From positions 165,858 to 229,857 of the forward strand of contig FCOH02000011.1 of NCBI GenBank assembly GCA_001544595.2: DNA of 64,000 bases, written 5' to 3'. The position numbers and the translations under genes are program-made. A model generated the notes under the pieces. The model did no database searches. It saw nothing but the letters and a program-made list of their open reading frames with translations, and had not been told where the DNA came from. The stretch comes from Caballeronia peredens. Its GTDB lineage: Bacteria > Pseudomonadota > Gammaproteobacteria > Burkholderiales > Burkholderiaceae. Shown piece after piece: positions 43,823 through 52,855 of this stretch; position 1 is the first letter of the stretch; each line of letters begins with the position of its first letter.

Positions 43823-44716
43823 TCAATCGAGTAGCGACTTGGCGCGCGACTTCAACAACGCGCTGAAGTCGTCGAGCCAGCCGAGCGAAAGACGCCAACT
43901 CTGCCAATAGAGATCGACATCGAGACGCGAACCGGGTAGCACTTCCACCAGTTCGCCGCTCTCGAGTTCGTGCGCGATCAGCCGCTGCGGACACATGCCC
44001 CACGCGAGGCCGGACGTGCACGCGCCCACAAAACCCGCGCCGTGCGGCACGACATGCGCGGGAGGTTCGATGTCCGTGCGGCTCACACGTCTGATGAAGC
44101 GCTTCTGTAGTTCGTCCTTGTCGTTGAAATTGACACAGGGCGCGCGGCGCCATGCGTCGCGCGTGAGTCCGGCGGAAAAGTGCCGTGCGAAATAGGCCGG
44201 CGAGCACACGGCGCGATAGCGCATGCGCCCGAGCTTGACCGAGCGCCAGCCGGGCACGGGTTCCGCCAGCGTGGTGACCGCGCCTTGCACGTCGCCTTCG
44301 CGGATGCGCTGCGCGGTGTGGTCCTGATCGTCGACGACCAGATCGAGCAGCAATTCGCGTTCGACGCAAAAGGCCGCCGCGGCTTCGATGAACCAAGTGC
44401 TCATGCTGTCGTCGTTCACGGCGATGCGCAGCTTCGCACGGCGTTCGCCCTGCGAGCCCGGCAAACTGGGCATGCGCCCGCCCAGTTCCGCTTCGAGCAT
44501 CTGCACGCGTTCGGTGTGCCGGCACAAGAGCGCGCCGGATGCCGTAGCTTCGCATGGCTGCCCGCGCTTGACGAGCAGGCTTCCTACCCGTTCCTCCAGC
44601 AATTTCACGCGTTGCGAAACAGCGGAGGGCGTGACGTTGAGTTCGCGCGCAGCGCGTTCGAAAGAACCGGTGCGCACGACCGCGAGCAGTGCGTCGAGAA
44701 GGGCGTAGTCGAGCAT
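43823..44716 (-). CDS. LysR-family regulator, ArgP/LysG-like
   Basis: 297 residues. The N-terminal winged HTH is LLDALLAVVRTGSFERAARE and LNVTPSAVSQRVKLLEERVG; the VSQRVKxLE and later MSTWF(I/L) motif are characteristic of the ArgP/IciA group. ArgP senses lysine/arginine and usually drives an exporter. No LysE gene is adjacent; instead the gene diverges from a PLP aminotransferase with 95 bases between starts. That suggests control of the aminotransferase, which is inference. Confidence 0.88.
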   Translation of the reverse strand: MLDYALLDALLAVVRTGSFERAARELNVTPSAVSQRVKLLEERVGSLLVKRGQPCEATASGALLCRHTERVQMLEAELGGRMPSLPGSQGERRAKLRIAVNDDSMSTWFIEAAAAFCVERELLLDLVVDDQDHTAQRIREGDVQGAVTTLAEPVPGWRSVKLGRMRYRAVCSPAYFARHFSAGLTRDAWRRAPCVNFNDKDELQKRFIRRVSRTDIEPPAHVVPHGAGFVGACTSGLAWGMCPQRLIAHELESGELVEVLPGSRLDVDLYWQSWRLSLGWLDDFSALLKSRAKSLLD

Positions 44717-44811
44717 TAGCGTTCCTTAATCAAGATTAGGAAGTTTAGCTTTTTGAATGTGCGGATGCAGGGCAGACTGGGGCCCTCCTCGATTTTGGAT
44801 CACGACAGATC

Positions 44812-45939
44812 ATGCGACCAACGCCCTTCAAACTGGAACGCTACTTCGCGCAGCACGAATTCACCGCTCGGCACCTGCTATGCAGTTCCGATCCCGAATC
44901 GATGTCGATCGGCGAGCTTCTCGCCTTCGAACCCGGTTCGCTCGATGGATTGCGCGACACCTGGCTCGGCTACACCGAATACCCCGGGGCGCCCGCACTA
45001 CGCCGCGAACTGGCGACGCTGTACAAGAACATTCAGGCGGATGAAATCATCGTCCACACGGGCGCGCAAGAGGCGATCTATTCCTTCATGAACTCAATGC
45101 TCGCGCCGGGCGATCATGCGATCGTTCACATGCCCGGCTACCAGTCGCACTATTCGGTGGCAGAGGCGCTGGGCGTTAAGGTGTCGCCGTGGAAGGCGCG
45201 GGAAGAAGCGGGCTGGGCGCTCGATCCCGACGAGCTGGAAATGCTCGTCACGCCCGCGACGCGTGCCCTCGTGATCTGCGCGCCTCATAATCCGACGGGC
45301 TATCTGCCATCGCGCGAGGTATTCGATGCCATCGTCGCGTTTGCACGCAAGCACGATCTGTGGCTTTTCAGCGACGAGGTGTATCGCGGGCTCGAATACG
45401 ATGTTGCCGATCGCCTGCCCGCGGCATGCGATGTGTATGAACGCGCAATTTCGCTCGGTGCGCTGTCGAAGACGCACGGACTGGCAGGCCTGAGACTAGG
45501 TTGGATCGCGACGAAAAACGCGGACGTGCTCGAGAGAATGAGCACGTTCAAGGACTATCTGACCATCAGCAATAGCGCGCCGAGCGAATATCTCTCCTCT
45601 ATCGCGGTGCGTCATACCGATGCGCTGATCGCGCGCAACACCGGCATCGCACGCGAGAATCTGCGTTTGCTGGACGATTTCTTCACGCGCCACGCGGACC
45701 GCTTCGAGTGGCATCGTCCGCGCGCGGGCACCATTGGTTTCGTGCGATTGAAACGTGGGGGCGCCGGGCAGTTCTGCGCCGAACTGCTCGAACGCACCGG
45801 CGTGCTGCTGCTCCCTTCGACGCTCATCGATCATGGCGACGCGCATTTTCGCCTGGGCTTCGGCAGACGCAACATGCCCGAAGCCCTTGCGATCCTGGAT
45901 GCCTATTTGGACGCAACCGTGACGAGCACCGCATCCTGA
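44812..45939 (+). CDS. Class I/II PLP-dependent aminotransferase
   Basis: 375 residues. PLP-binding features are APHNPTGYLPSREVF, LFSDEVYRG and the Lys in LGALSKTHGLAGLRLGW; the C-terminus has HFRLGFGRRNMPEAL. It resembles the MalY/aspartate aminotransferase branch without a specific assignment. The gene diverges from an ArgP-like regulator, so a basic amino acid or a related substrate is possible. Its last 37 bases overlap the end of the convergent msrA gene, an unusually deep tail-to-tail overlap for this window. Confidence 0.88.
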   Translation: MRPTPFKLERYFAQHEFTARHLLCSSDPESMSIGELLAFEPGSLDGLRDTWLGYTEYPGAPALRRELATLYKNIQADEIIVHTGAQEAIYSFMNSMLAPGDHAIVHMPGYQSHYSVAEALGVKVSPWKAREEAGWALDPDELEMLVTPATRALVICAPHNPTGYLPSREVFDAIVAFARKHDLWLFSDEVYRGLEYDVADRLPAACDVYERAISLGALSKTHGLAGLRLGWIATKNADVLERMSTFKDYLTISNSAPSEYLSSIAVRHTDALIARNTGIARENLRLLDDFFTRHADRFEWHRPRAGTIGFVRLKRGGAGQFCAELLERTGVLLLPSTLIDHGDAHFRLGFGRRNMPEALAILDAYLDATVTSTAS

Positions 45940-46616
45940 CGATACGCGGCCGGGAACATCTGCTTGAGGTTCCCGATCTTGGGCAGATCGTTGATCGCGA
46001 TATACGGGCTTTCCGGATGGTCCGTCAGATAGTTCTGGTGATAGCCCTCTGCCGCATAAAAGCCCTTATAGTCCTCGACCTTCGTTACGATCTTGCCGCG
46101 ATAAACATGCGCGTTGTCGAGTTGCGCGATATACGAATTGGCGACGTCGCGCTGTGCGGCGTTCGTCGGAAATACGGCCGAGCGATATTGTGTGCCGTGG
46201 TCCGGGCCCTGATAGTTCAGCTCGGTCGGGTTGTGCGCGACGGAGAAGAAGATCTGCAAGAGCTTGCCGTACGTGACTTGTGTCGGATCGTAGGTGACGC
46301 GCACGGATTCCGCGTGTCCGGTATCGCCCTCGCTGACGCGTTCGTATTGCGCGGTATTCGCCGCGCCGCCCGCGTAGCCGGCCATCACTTCTTTCACGCC
46401 GCGCACGTGCTGAAAGACGCCTTGCACGCCCCAGAAGCAGCCGCCCGCGAAAACCGCGGTTTCCGTGTGGACCGTGCCCACGGTTTCATCGTGCGCAGGC
46501 GGCGGGATCTTGACCGCCTCTTCGCTCGAATGAGCTGCGCGCTGCAGCGCGAACGCGCCTGCGAACAGCACGGCCACGCTCGCGAGCTTGAATGACTTGC
46601 TGGTGTTCTTAAACAT
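45903..46616 (-). CDS. msrA: Exported peptide-methionine (S)-S-oxide reductase MsrA
   Basis: 237 residues. An N-terminal signal/anchor (LASVAVLFAGAFALQRAAHS) precedes the MsrA domain, with catalytic Cys60 in AVFAGGCFWGVQGVF. Other family motifs are VMAGYAGG, GHAESVRVTYDP, HNPTELNYQGPDHGTQYRSA and the final AEGYHQNYL. It reduces methionine S-sulfoxide outside the cytoplasm. It is the third gene of the minus-strand unit msrB-dipZ-msrA, with 34 bases to dipZ, so electrons probably come through DipZ. Its end overlaps the convergent aminotransferase gene. Confidence 0.93.
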   Translation of the reverse strand: MFKNTSKSFKLASVAVLFAGAFALQRAAHSSEEAVKIPPPAHDETVGTVHTETAVFAGGCFWGVQGVFQHVRGVKEVMAGYAGGAANTAQYERVSEGDTGHAESVRVTYDPTQVTYGKLLQIFFSVAHNPTELNYQGPDHGTQYRSAVFPTNAAQRDVANSYIAQLDNAHVYRGKIVTKVEDYKGFYAAEGYHQNYLTDHPESPYIAINDLPKIGNLKQMFPAAYRQDAVLVTVASK

Positions 46617-46650
46617 GAATGCTCCTCGATGAATCGGGTTTAGTCGGGGC

Positions 46651-48483
46651 TCAACCGAACGTGAACGCATACGCTTCGACGCCAGGGTCGAGAAATTCGA
46701 TGGTGAAAGTGCGATCCCCGACAGGGCCCGCTTGCCGCACGAGCTGATAGAGACGCTCTTCCTTGACGATACCGCTTCCGTCGGCCTGGATGTCGCTGCC
46801 GTGCGAAGCGCCGGGCGCCGCGCCGTCGATGCTCACGCGAAAGCGCACCGGCTTGCCGTCCTTCGACGGCCCAAGCACGAGATGCAGATCGCGCGCATGG
46901 AAGCGATACACGATGCGTCCCGACGCGCTTTCGAGCGTCGCGTGCTCTGCGCCGACTTTCCATGCGCCGGCGAGGCCCCAGTCGTTCACGTCGAGCGACT
47001 TCGGCGCGCCGTAATCGTGAGTGCGGTCGGGCGCCTGTCCGCCCGGCGACATGAACTGCTCCGCGCGCTCATAACCGATATACGTTTCGGGCGAGCGCAT
47101 GTCTGCGTTGTCGGCCTGCATCATCGCGCCCTGACCGGTTGCATCGTCACTGGTTTTAGCCGTCATCGCCGTTGCGGGTGCAGCGCCGTGGCCCGCTTCA
47201 GCGAGCAATTCCTGGATGACGTGTTCGGAATGGGCATAGTCGCCTTCGCCGAAATGGTGATAACGGATGTTGCCCTTGGCATCGACGAAATAGTGCGCCG
47301 GCCAGTACTGATTATTCAGCGCGCGCCAGATCGCATAGTTGTTGTCGACTGCGACGGGATAGTCGATGCCGAGATCGGCGATCGCCTTCTTCACGTTGTC
47401 GACGTTGCGCTCGAATGCGAATTCCGGTGCGTGCACGCCGATCACGACGAGCCCCTGATCACGATACTTCTGCGCCCATGTCTTCACATACGGCAGCGTG
47501 CGCAGGCAGTTGATGCATGAATAGGTCCACACATCCACGAGCACGACCTTGCCGCGCAACGCTTCGCGCGTGAGCGGCGGCGAGTTGAGCCACTGGACCG
47601 CGCCGTCGAGCGGCGGCAACGTGCCTTCGACCGGCAGCGCAGCCGGGGTTGTTGCGGCTTTGGACGGCTCGGTGCTCGCCCGCATCATCGCAGATGAATC
47701 GTTGTTCGCATTCGCGGGCTTCATCGTGTTCTGCGCGGACATCATCATCGCGCCGTTGCGATTCGAGAGCTTGTCGACGAGATGCTGCTCGATACCCGAT
47801 GTCGCCACCGTCGACACGCGTGCGAGCACACCCGTATCCAGCCCGAGTCCGATCGCCACGACGCCGACGAGCATCGCCGCGCCGATGCCGCGCCGCACCC
47901 ATTCGCCTGCGCCGAGCGAGCGCTTCATCGCCGCAAAAACCCGTCCGCCGATCAGCAGCGCGACGGCCAGCGACGTCGCCGCACCCGCCGCATACGCGAC
48001 CAGAAGCAGCGTGGTGCCGACGCTCGCGCCGTTGAGCGCCGCCCCCGTGAGCACGAGGCCCAGGATCGGGCCCGCGCAAGGCGCCCACAAGAGGCCCGTC
48101 GCGATGCCGAGCACGAACGATCCGCCGACGCTCGGCTTGCCGTCGCCGCGTTGGGCGAAGGCCGTCAGACGATTGCCGGCAGTGACGAACGGGTGCATCA
48201 CGCGCTCGGCCAGGCTCGGCAAAAGCAAGGTGATGCCGAACACGGCGAGCAGCACGATGGCCGCCCAACGGCCGTACTGATTGGCCTGCGTGACCCAGCC
48301 GCCGCCGACCGCGGCGAGCGTTGCGACGGCGGCGAACGTGAGACCCATGCCCGCGAGAAGCGGCAGACCGCTCTTCACGAACGGCTGGTCCGCGCGCGAG
48401 AACACGAAGGGAAGAACCGGCAGGATGCACGGACTGAGAATCGTCAGGGCACCGCCGAGATACGCAAGGACGATGAGCAGCAT
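46651..48483 (-). CDS. dipZ: DipZ-like fusion: CcdA membrane domain, thioredoxin-like domain, C-terminal domain
   Basis: 610 residues. The N-terminal part (about 1-235) is a CcdA/DsbD-type membrane domain with SPCILPVLPFVFS and a second conserved Cys in WAPCAGPILGLVLTG, the redox pair. A Met/Asn-rich linker follows, then a thioredoxin-fold domain (about 290-440) with C-I-N-C in WTYSCINCLRTLPYVKTW. The C-terminal DipZ domain is at about 465-610 (SPETYIGYERAEQFMSPGG). It carries reducing power from cytoplasmic thioredoxin to the periplasm. Between msrB and msrA genes, the reductase partners are evident. Confidence 0.93.
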   Translation of the reverse strand: MLLIVLAYLGGALTILSPCILPVLPFVFSRADQPFVKSGLPLLAGMGLTFAAVATLAAVGGGWVTQANQYGRWAAIVLLAVFGITLLLPSLAERVMHPFVTAGNRLTAFAQRGDGKPSVGGSFVLGIATGLLWAPCAGPILGLVLTGAALNGASVGTTLLLVAYAAGAATSLAVALLIGGRVFAAMKRSLGAGEWVRRGIGAAMLVGVVAIGLGLDTGVLARVSTVATSGIEQHLVDKLSNRNGAMMMSAQNTMKPANANNDSSAMMRASTEPSKAATTPAALPVEGTLPPLDGAVQWLNSPPLTREALRGKVVLVDVWTYSCINCLRTLPYVKTWAQKYRDQGLVVIGVHAPEFAFERNVDNVKKAIADLGIDYPVAVDNNYAIWRALNNQYWPAHYFVDAKGNIRYHHFGEGDYAHSEHVIQELLAEAGHGAAPATAMTAKTSDDATGQGAMMQADNADMRSPETYIGYERAEQFMSPGGQAPDRTHDYGAPKSLDVNDWGLAGAWKVGAEHATLESASGRIVYRFHARDLHLVLGPSKDGKPVRFRVSIDGAAPGASHGSDIQADGSGIVKEERLYQLVRQAGPVGDRTFTIEFLDPGVEAYAFTFG

Positions 48484-48526
48484 GATGGTGTCGAGTAGAG
48501 TTCGTTCGTTGTATGCCGTTCGCGCG

Positions 48527-49042
48527 TCAGGCGGCGCCCGGGGTGAAGTTCATGGCCACGCCGTTCATGCAGTAGCGCAGTCCTGTGGGCTTGGGGCCGT
48601 CGTCGAAAACATGTCCGAGATGGCCACCGCAACGGCGGCAATGCACTTCGGTGCGCAACACGCCGAACGAACCGTCCTCGCGCGTGGCGACCGCATGATC
48701 GAGCGGCGCCCAGAAGCTCGGCCAGCCGGTGTGGCTATCGAACTTGGTGCGCGAGGAAAACACCGCGAGCTTGCAGCCGGCACAAGTGAACGTACCCGCG
48801 CGATGTTCGTCGTTCAGCGGACTCGTGTAGGGACGCTCGGTGCCTTCGTGGCGCAGAACGTCGTATTGGGCGGGCGCGAGCAGACGGCGCCATTCGTCGT
48901 CACTATGAGCGACTTCGAAATGCTCCTGCGGTGTCGTCTGCGGCACGGGTCCGGCGGCAAGCGCGCGTAGCCGTCCGGAGAGTCCGAAGGCGGCTGCGGC
49001 GGCCGCGGTGCCCGTCAGAAGAAAGCGGCGGCGGGTTGGCAT
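48527..49042 (-). CDS. msrB: Tat-exported peptide-methionine (R)-S-oxide reductase MsrB
   Basis: 171 residues. The N-terminus is a Tat signal (PTRRRFLLTGTAAAAAAFGL). The MsrB domain has EGTERPYTSPLNDEHRAGTF, the zinc Cys pairs CAGC and CRRC, HTGWPSFW and the catalytic Cys in LRYCMNGVAM. It repairs methionine R-sulfoxide in the periplasm and complements MsrA of the same operon. It is the first gene of the unit. 206 bases separate it from the divergent response-regulator gene. Confidence 0.94.
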   Translation of the reverse strand: MPTRRRFLLTGTAAAAAAFGLSGRLRALAAGPVPQTTPQEHFEVAHSDDEWRRLLAPAQYDVLRHEGTERPYTSPLNDEHRAGTFTCAGCKLAVFSSRTKFDSHTGWPSFWAPLDHAVATREDGSFGVLRTEVHCRRCGGHLGHVFDDGPKPTGLRYCMNGVAMNFTPGAA

Positions 49043-49248
49043 GATGCGATCCTCGTATTCGAGTGGGATAGCCGGATCTTAGGCGCGCGCGTATCCCCGA
49101 GTCCTCACCGAAAGTTAAATTAAATGTGATACTTGGCCGCGCGCTTTTCTGCACAATGACAAGGCTGGCGCTTCTTTAAGTATTTATTGCCGATTTTTGC
49201 TTCGTCGTCTGGCGCGCATCATTTAATGCCCGTCGATGACATTCGCTC

Positions 49249-49980
49249 ATGGATCATCCGAAACGCATTCTGATCGTCGAAGACGACATGCACATCGCCG
49301 ATGTGCTGAGTCTCAATCTGCGCGACGAGCGCTATGAAGTCGTCCATTCCGCCGATGGCGCCGAAGGATTGCGCCTGCTCGAACAAGGCGGCTGGGACGC
49401 GCTGATTCTCGATCTGATGCTGCCGGGCGTCGACGGCCTCGAGATTTGCCGTCGCGCGCGGGCGATGACGCGCTATACGCCGATCATCATCACGAGTGCG
49501 CGTTCGAGTGAAGTGCATCGCATACTCGGCCTCGAACTCGGCGCAGACGATTATCTCGCCAAGCCTTTCTCGGTGCTGGAGCTTGTCGCGCGTGTAAAGG
49601 CATTGCTGCGCCGCGTCGATGCAGTCGCAAAAGATTCACGGCTCGATACGGGGCGCATCGAAGTGTCGGGCATCGCCATGGATCCGCTCGCGCGCGAAGC
49701 GTGGGTCGACGGCGCGCGCATCGAACTGACGCCGCGCGAGTTCGATCTGCTCTATCACTTCGCGCGCCATCCGAACAAGGTGTTTTCGCGCATGGATCTG
49801 CTCAACGCAGTGTGGGGTTATCGGCACGAAGGCTATGAGCACACCGTGAACACGCATATCAATCGCTTGCGCGCGAAAGTGGAAAAGGACGCGTCGGATC
49901 CCAAACGCATTCTCACTGTATGGGGTCACGGCTACAAGCTCGCCACGCAGGCGCCGGAAGGCGAGGGTGCCGCGCCGTGA
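49249..49980 (+). CDS. OmpR-family response regulator
   Basis: 243 residues. The receiver has acidic Glu11-Asp12-Asp13, phosphoacceptor Asp55 in ALILDLMLPG, Thr/Ser at IIITSARSS and Lys in YLAKPFS. The winged-helix output domain shows LTPREFDLLYHFARHPNKVF and HTVNTHINRLRAKVE. The gene is divergent from msrB and overlaps the sensor kinase gene at GTGA, so the pair is coupled. Control of the msr operon is plausible from position alone. It could also act on itself only. Confidence 0.93.
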   Translation: MDHPKRILIVEDDMHIADVLSLNLRDERYEVVHSADGAEGLRLLEQGGWDALILDLMLPGVDGLEICRRARAMTRYTPIIITSARSSEVHRILGLELGADDYLAKPFSVLELVARVKALLRRVDAVAKDSRLDTGRIEVSGIAMDPLAREAWVDGARIELTPREFDLLYHFARHPNKVFSRMDLLNAVWGYRHEGYEHTVNTHINRLRAKVEKDASDPKRILTVWGHGYKLATQAPEGEGAAP

Positions 49981-51521
49981 AGCTCACGTTGTCGCAACGG
50001 CTCTTTGCGGTGTTCTGCGTACTGCTGCTGACGTGCTGCGGTGCGTCGGCATGGCTGCAGATCCGTGCGAGCGATCTGCGCGAGAAGGAGGTCATTCAAA
50101 GTCTTTCGCGTGGACTGGCCGCACATATTGCGCATGACGGCGCGCTCGCCGACGCGCGCGACATCGACGCGCCCGCCGTGCGCCGGCTCTTCAGCCAATT
50201 GATGGTGGTGAACCCGAGCGTCGAGGTCTATCTGCTCGACGACACCGGCCGCATTCGCGCCGATGATGCGCCGCCGGGTCACGTGAAACGCGATCGTGTC
50301 GATCTCGCGCCGGTGCGGCGCTTCCTGAACGGCGACGCCTTGCCCATCCTCGGCGACGATCCGCGCAGCGATGACAAACGCAAGGTTTTCAGCGCGGCGC
50401 CGCTTGCCGCTCCCGGCCAGCCGCCATTCGGTTATGTCTATGTCGTGCTGCTTGGCGAAGAACACGACGCGCTTGCCGCGAAAGCGTCGGCGAGCGCGGT
50501 GTTGCGAACCACGCTCGCGTCGATGGGTCTCGTTACCTTGCTCGGGCTCGTGGCGGGTGTCGTCGCCTTCGGACTCGTTACGCGTCCTTTGCGACGCCTG
50601 ACGGAAGCGATGCGCACGTTCGATGCGCGCGGCGAGCCTGTCGCGACTATTCTGCCGCCCGCGTCCGCGAAGCGCGAGGCCGACGAAACAGACAAGCGGC
50701 AAGACGAACGTGACGAAATCGTCGTGCTGGAAGGCGCCTTTGCGCAGATGGCCGAGCGTATCGGCGAGCAATGGCGTGAGCTCGGAAGGCAGGATCGCGA
50801 ACGGCGCGAGATGGTCGCCAATATCTCGCATGATTTGCGCACGCCGCTTTCATCGCTGCATGGTTATCTGGAGACCCTGTCGCTCAAGTCCGATACCCTC
50901 GCCGAAACGGATCGTCGCCGCTATCTGTCGATTGCGCTCGCGCAAAGTGCCAAGGTCGGTCATCTCGCGCAGTCGCTGTTCGAGCTTGCCCGGCTCGAGC
51001 ACGGCATGGTGGCACCCGAAGCCGAAGCGTTCTCGCTTGCCGATCTCCTGCAGGATATCTTCGAGAAGTTCGAACTGGCCGCGCAGGCGCGCGGCGTGCG
51101 GCTGAACGCGCATATCGCGCCGCGCTTGCCGGGCGTGCTCGCGGATCTTGGAATGATCGAGCGCGTGCTCACGAATCTGCTGGATAACGCGATACGTCAT
51201 ACGCCCGAGCACGGTCTCGTTGAAGTGACGCTCGCGCCTGCGAACGAGAAGGGCGAAAGCGTCGAAGTCACAGTAAGCGATAGCGGACCGGGCATACCGC
51301 CCGCGATGCGCGATGCGCTCTTTCAGCGGCCGTTCGCGTCGGGCGGCGCGCATCGCGGCGGTCTTGGCTTGCTGATCGTGAAGCGCATGCTGCAATTGAA
51401 CGGGAGTCAGATTCGCCTGATCGACACAGAAGACCGAGGCACGACATTCCGTTTCGACTTGCCCGCCGTCATCGTGCAAGCGGGCGACGGCACATCGCGT
51501 GAACGCGGCGGAGAGGGTTAA
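49977..51521 (+). CDS. Membrane sensor histidine kinase
   Basis: 514 residues from the GTG at 49977. Membrane helix 1 (LFAVFCVLLLTCCGASAWL) and helix 2 (TLASMGLVTLLGLVAGVVAF) enclose a periplasmic domain of about 150 residues with VNPSVEVYLLDDTGRIRAD. A HAMP region, the phosphoacceptor His in NISHDLRTPLSSLHGYLETL, the N box (LLDNAIRHT) and G boxes (SDSGPGIPP, GGLGLLIVKRM) follow. A disordered-looking charged insert (SAKREADETDKRQDERDE) lies between HAMP and kinase core. Partner of the response regulator; signal unknown, perhaps oxidative damage in the periplasm. Confidence 0.93.
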   Translation: MKLTLSQRLFAVFCVLLLTCCGASAWLQIRASDLREKEVIQSLSRGLAAHIAHDGALADARDIDAPAVRRLFSQLMVVNPSVEVYLLDDTGRIRADDAPPGHVKRDRVDLAPVRRFLNGDALPILGDDPRSDDKRKVFSAAPLAAPGQPPFGYVYVVLLGEEHDALAAKASASAVLRTTLASMGLVTLLGLVAGVVAFGLVTRPLRRLTEAMRTFDARGEPVATILPPASAKREADETDKRQDERDEIVVLEGAFAQMAERIGEQWRELGRQDRERREMVANISHDLRTPLSSLHGYLETLSLKSDTLAETDRRRYLSIALAQSAKVGHLAQSLFELARLEHGMVAPEAEAFSLADLLQDIFEKFELAAQARGVRLNAHIAPRLPGVLADLGMIERVLTNLLDNAIRHTPEHGLVEVTLAPANEKGESVEVTVSDSGPGIPPAMRDALFQRPFASGGAHRGGLGLLIVKRMLQLNGSQIRLIDTEDRGTTFRFDLPAVIVQAGDGTSRERGGEG

Positions 51522-51527
51522 AAAAAA

Positions 51528-51545
51528 CCCGGCATTGCTGCCGGG
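51528..51545. terminator. Hairpin after sensor kinase, A-run upstream
   Basis: CCCGGCA and TGCCGGG (51528-51534, 51539-51545) pair around TTGC directly after the kinase stop. The A-run before it gives a U-tract only on the minus strand, so it is a textbook terminator for minus transcription and a weaker one for plus. Confidence 0.6.
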
Positions 51546-52447
51546 CTGAATGGGATGGTCATCGCCTCGCCTTAGCGCCGTTGGGATGCGCGTACGGCGT
51601 TTGCCCGGTCCGACCATCCGCGTGGACGTTTGAATGAAAGCGAAACAATGGCATGCGAACATGCAAGGCCAGGTGGTTTTGCGTTTCACCCTATACGTTG
51701 TAGCCGCGCTGGCTTAAACCAGTCTTAAGAATCGTTCGCTCGGACTTGCACCATGACTTGCTAAGCGCTTTGGACGCGCACGCCGTTTTCCGCCCATTGT
51801 GTTCGTGCGAGATCGACGCTAAGGCGCATTGCTTATTTGCTTTGCAAGCCACAGATTTGAATATTTCGAAATCGCGCGCACCATTAAACGGCACATCGCA
51901 TGTTGAAAAAAATGCCGGATGACGCTTCGGTGAATGCGCATGTCGTTCTTCCATGTGGAAACTTTCCTTGGTTTCCCGCAATATGTTTGCTAGCATGTAA
52001 TCGGATCGCAGTCGTCTTGATTCATCGGCAGAAAACCATGGCAGGGCGGTGCGGAAATCTATCCATCTTCCCTGTACGCCGCAGGCTGAAAGCTCCGCAC
52101 CTGAGGTGGGCGCGCGCAGCCTGAGCCAGACCTTTCTTGTATTTCGAATCTTTGGCCGTTCGCGTTGTTTCTTTCAGCGCCTGAAATAAAAAACACGCAA
52201 ATTCATAAAGCGTGTTAAGCCGAATTCACAGCGATATTGAGTTCATTGTGGCCTGTTCTGCAGAGCGGTGCTTGCTCAAATCGGCATTTAGTCGATGGAC
52301 GTAACGCATGGCTCGCAACGTTGGCGAATATCGCGCATTTTTCTTGGCGTTGCAGGTGATTTCCAGGCAATCGGTTACCGTCATCGACTCATCGATTGAT
52401 GGTGGAATGTCGCACGCATACGATCCGCGCAACATGCGGGAGGAAAC
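51546..52447. other. Long intergenic region, no credible gene
   Basis: About 900 bases, AT-richer than the surroundings, with only short open frames of no family resemblance. It contains a minus-strand terminator at 52186-52216 but no recognisable gene feeding it. A short minus-strand frame of 69 codons (52226-52435) ends 10 bases before that terminator, but it has no RBS. Confidence 0.45.
52186..52216 (-). terminator. Intrinsic terminator on the minus strand
   Basis: On the minus strand AACACGC and GCGTGTT (52210-52216 and 52192-52198) pair around an 11-base loop and run into TTTTATTT. It implies a short minus-strand transcript starting below about 52450, perhaps a small RNA or small-protein mRNA. 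Confidence 0.55.
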
Positions 52448-52843
52448 GTGGAAACGGAACTCAGTCAGCGGCTTGCAAAGGCATTATGGCGGTGTGCATC
52501 TCACGGGCAGGTTCTGACCTATCAGCGCTTTCACGCGCTTTGCGATAAAGGCGTGCCACTTCCGCAGCGCTATGCAGCGCTGGAATCCGCAGTCAAATCG
52601 CTGGGCGATGTGCGTGACATCGATTATGGCGTGCTGATGGCGCTCGACAGCGGCTTGCCCGGCGCCGAGTTCTTCCAGCGTTATCTATGCCACCGCCACG
52701 GCGAGTACGTGACGCGGATGGGTGATCCCAAATATCATCGACAGACGCTGGCGCGCAAGCGCACGCTCGTCGCACTCGAACGCGACCGCGTGTATGCGCA
52801 TGCGCGCATGGCGGAAGAAGAACGCGCAAGGCAGGCAGCCTGA
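52448..52843 (+). CDS. Conserved-looking hypothetical protein, 131 residues
   Basis: The start has GGAGGAAAC immediately upstream; the ATG at 52448 (within CGTGGAAACGG context, a GTG is also near) begins METELSQRLAKALWRCASHG. The product is mostly helical and soluble, with RYAALESAVKSLGDVRDIDY, YLCHRHGEYVTRMGDPKYHR and a basic, charged C-terminus. No signal or membrane helix. I do not recognise a family. Position between a gene-poor stretch and a LysR gene gives no hint of function. Confidence 0.65.
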   Translation: METELSQRLAKALWRCASHGQVLTYQRFHALCDKGVPLPQRYAALESAVKSLGDVRDIDYGVLMALDSGLPGAEFFQRYLCHRHGEYVTRMGDPKYHRQTLARKRTLVALERDRVYAHARMAEEERARQAA

Positions 52844-52855
52844 AGGAACGCCGGC

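Noticed and set aside
52226..52435. 69-codon minus-strand open frame ending before a terminator
   Set aside because: Suggestive position, but no RBS and no recognisable domain; kept only as part of the finding on the gene-poor region.
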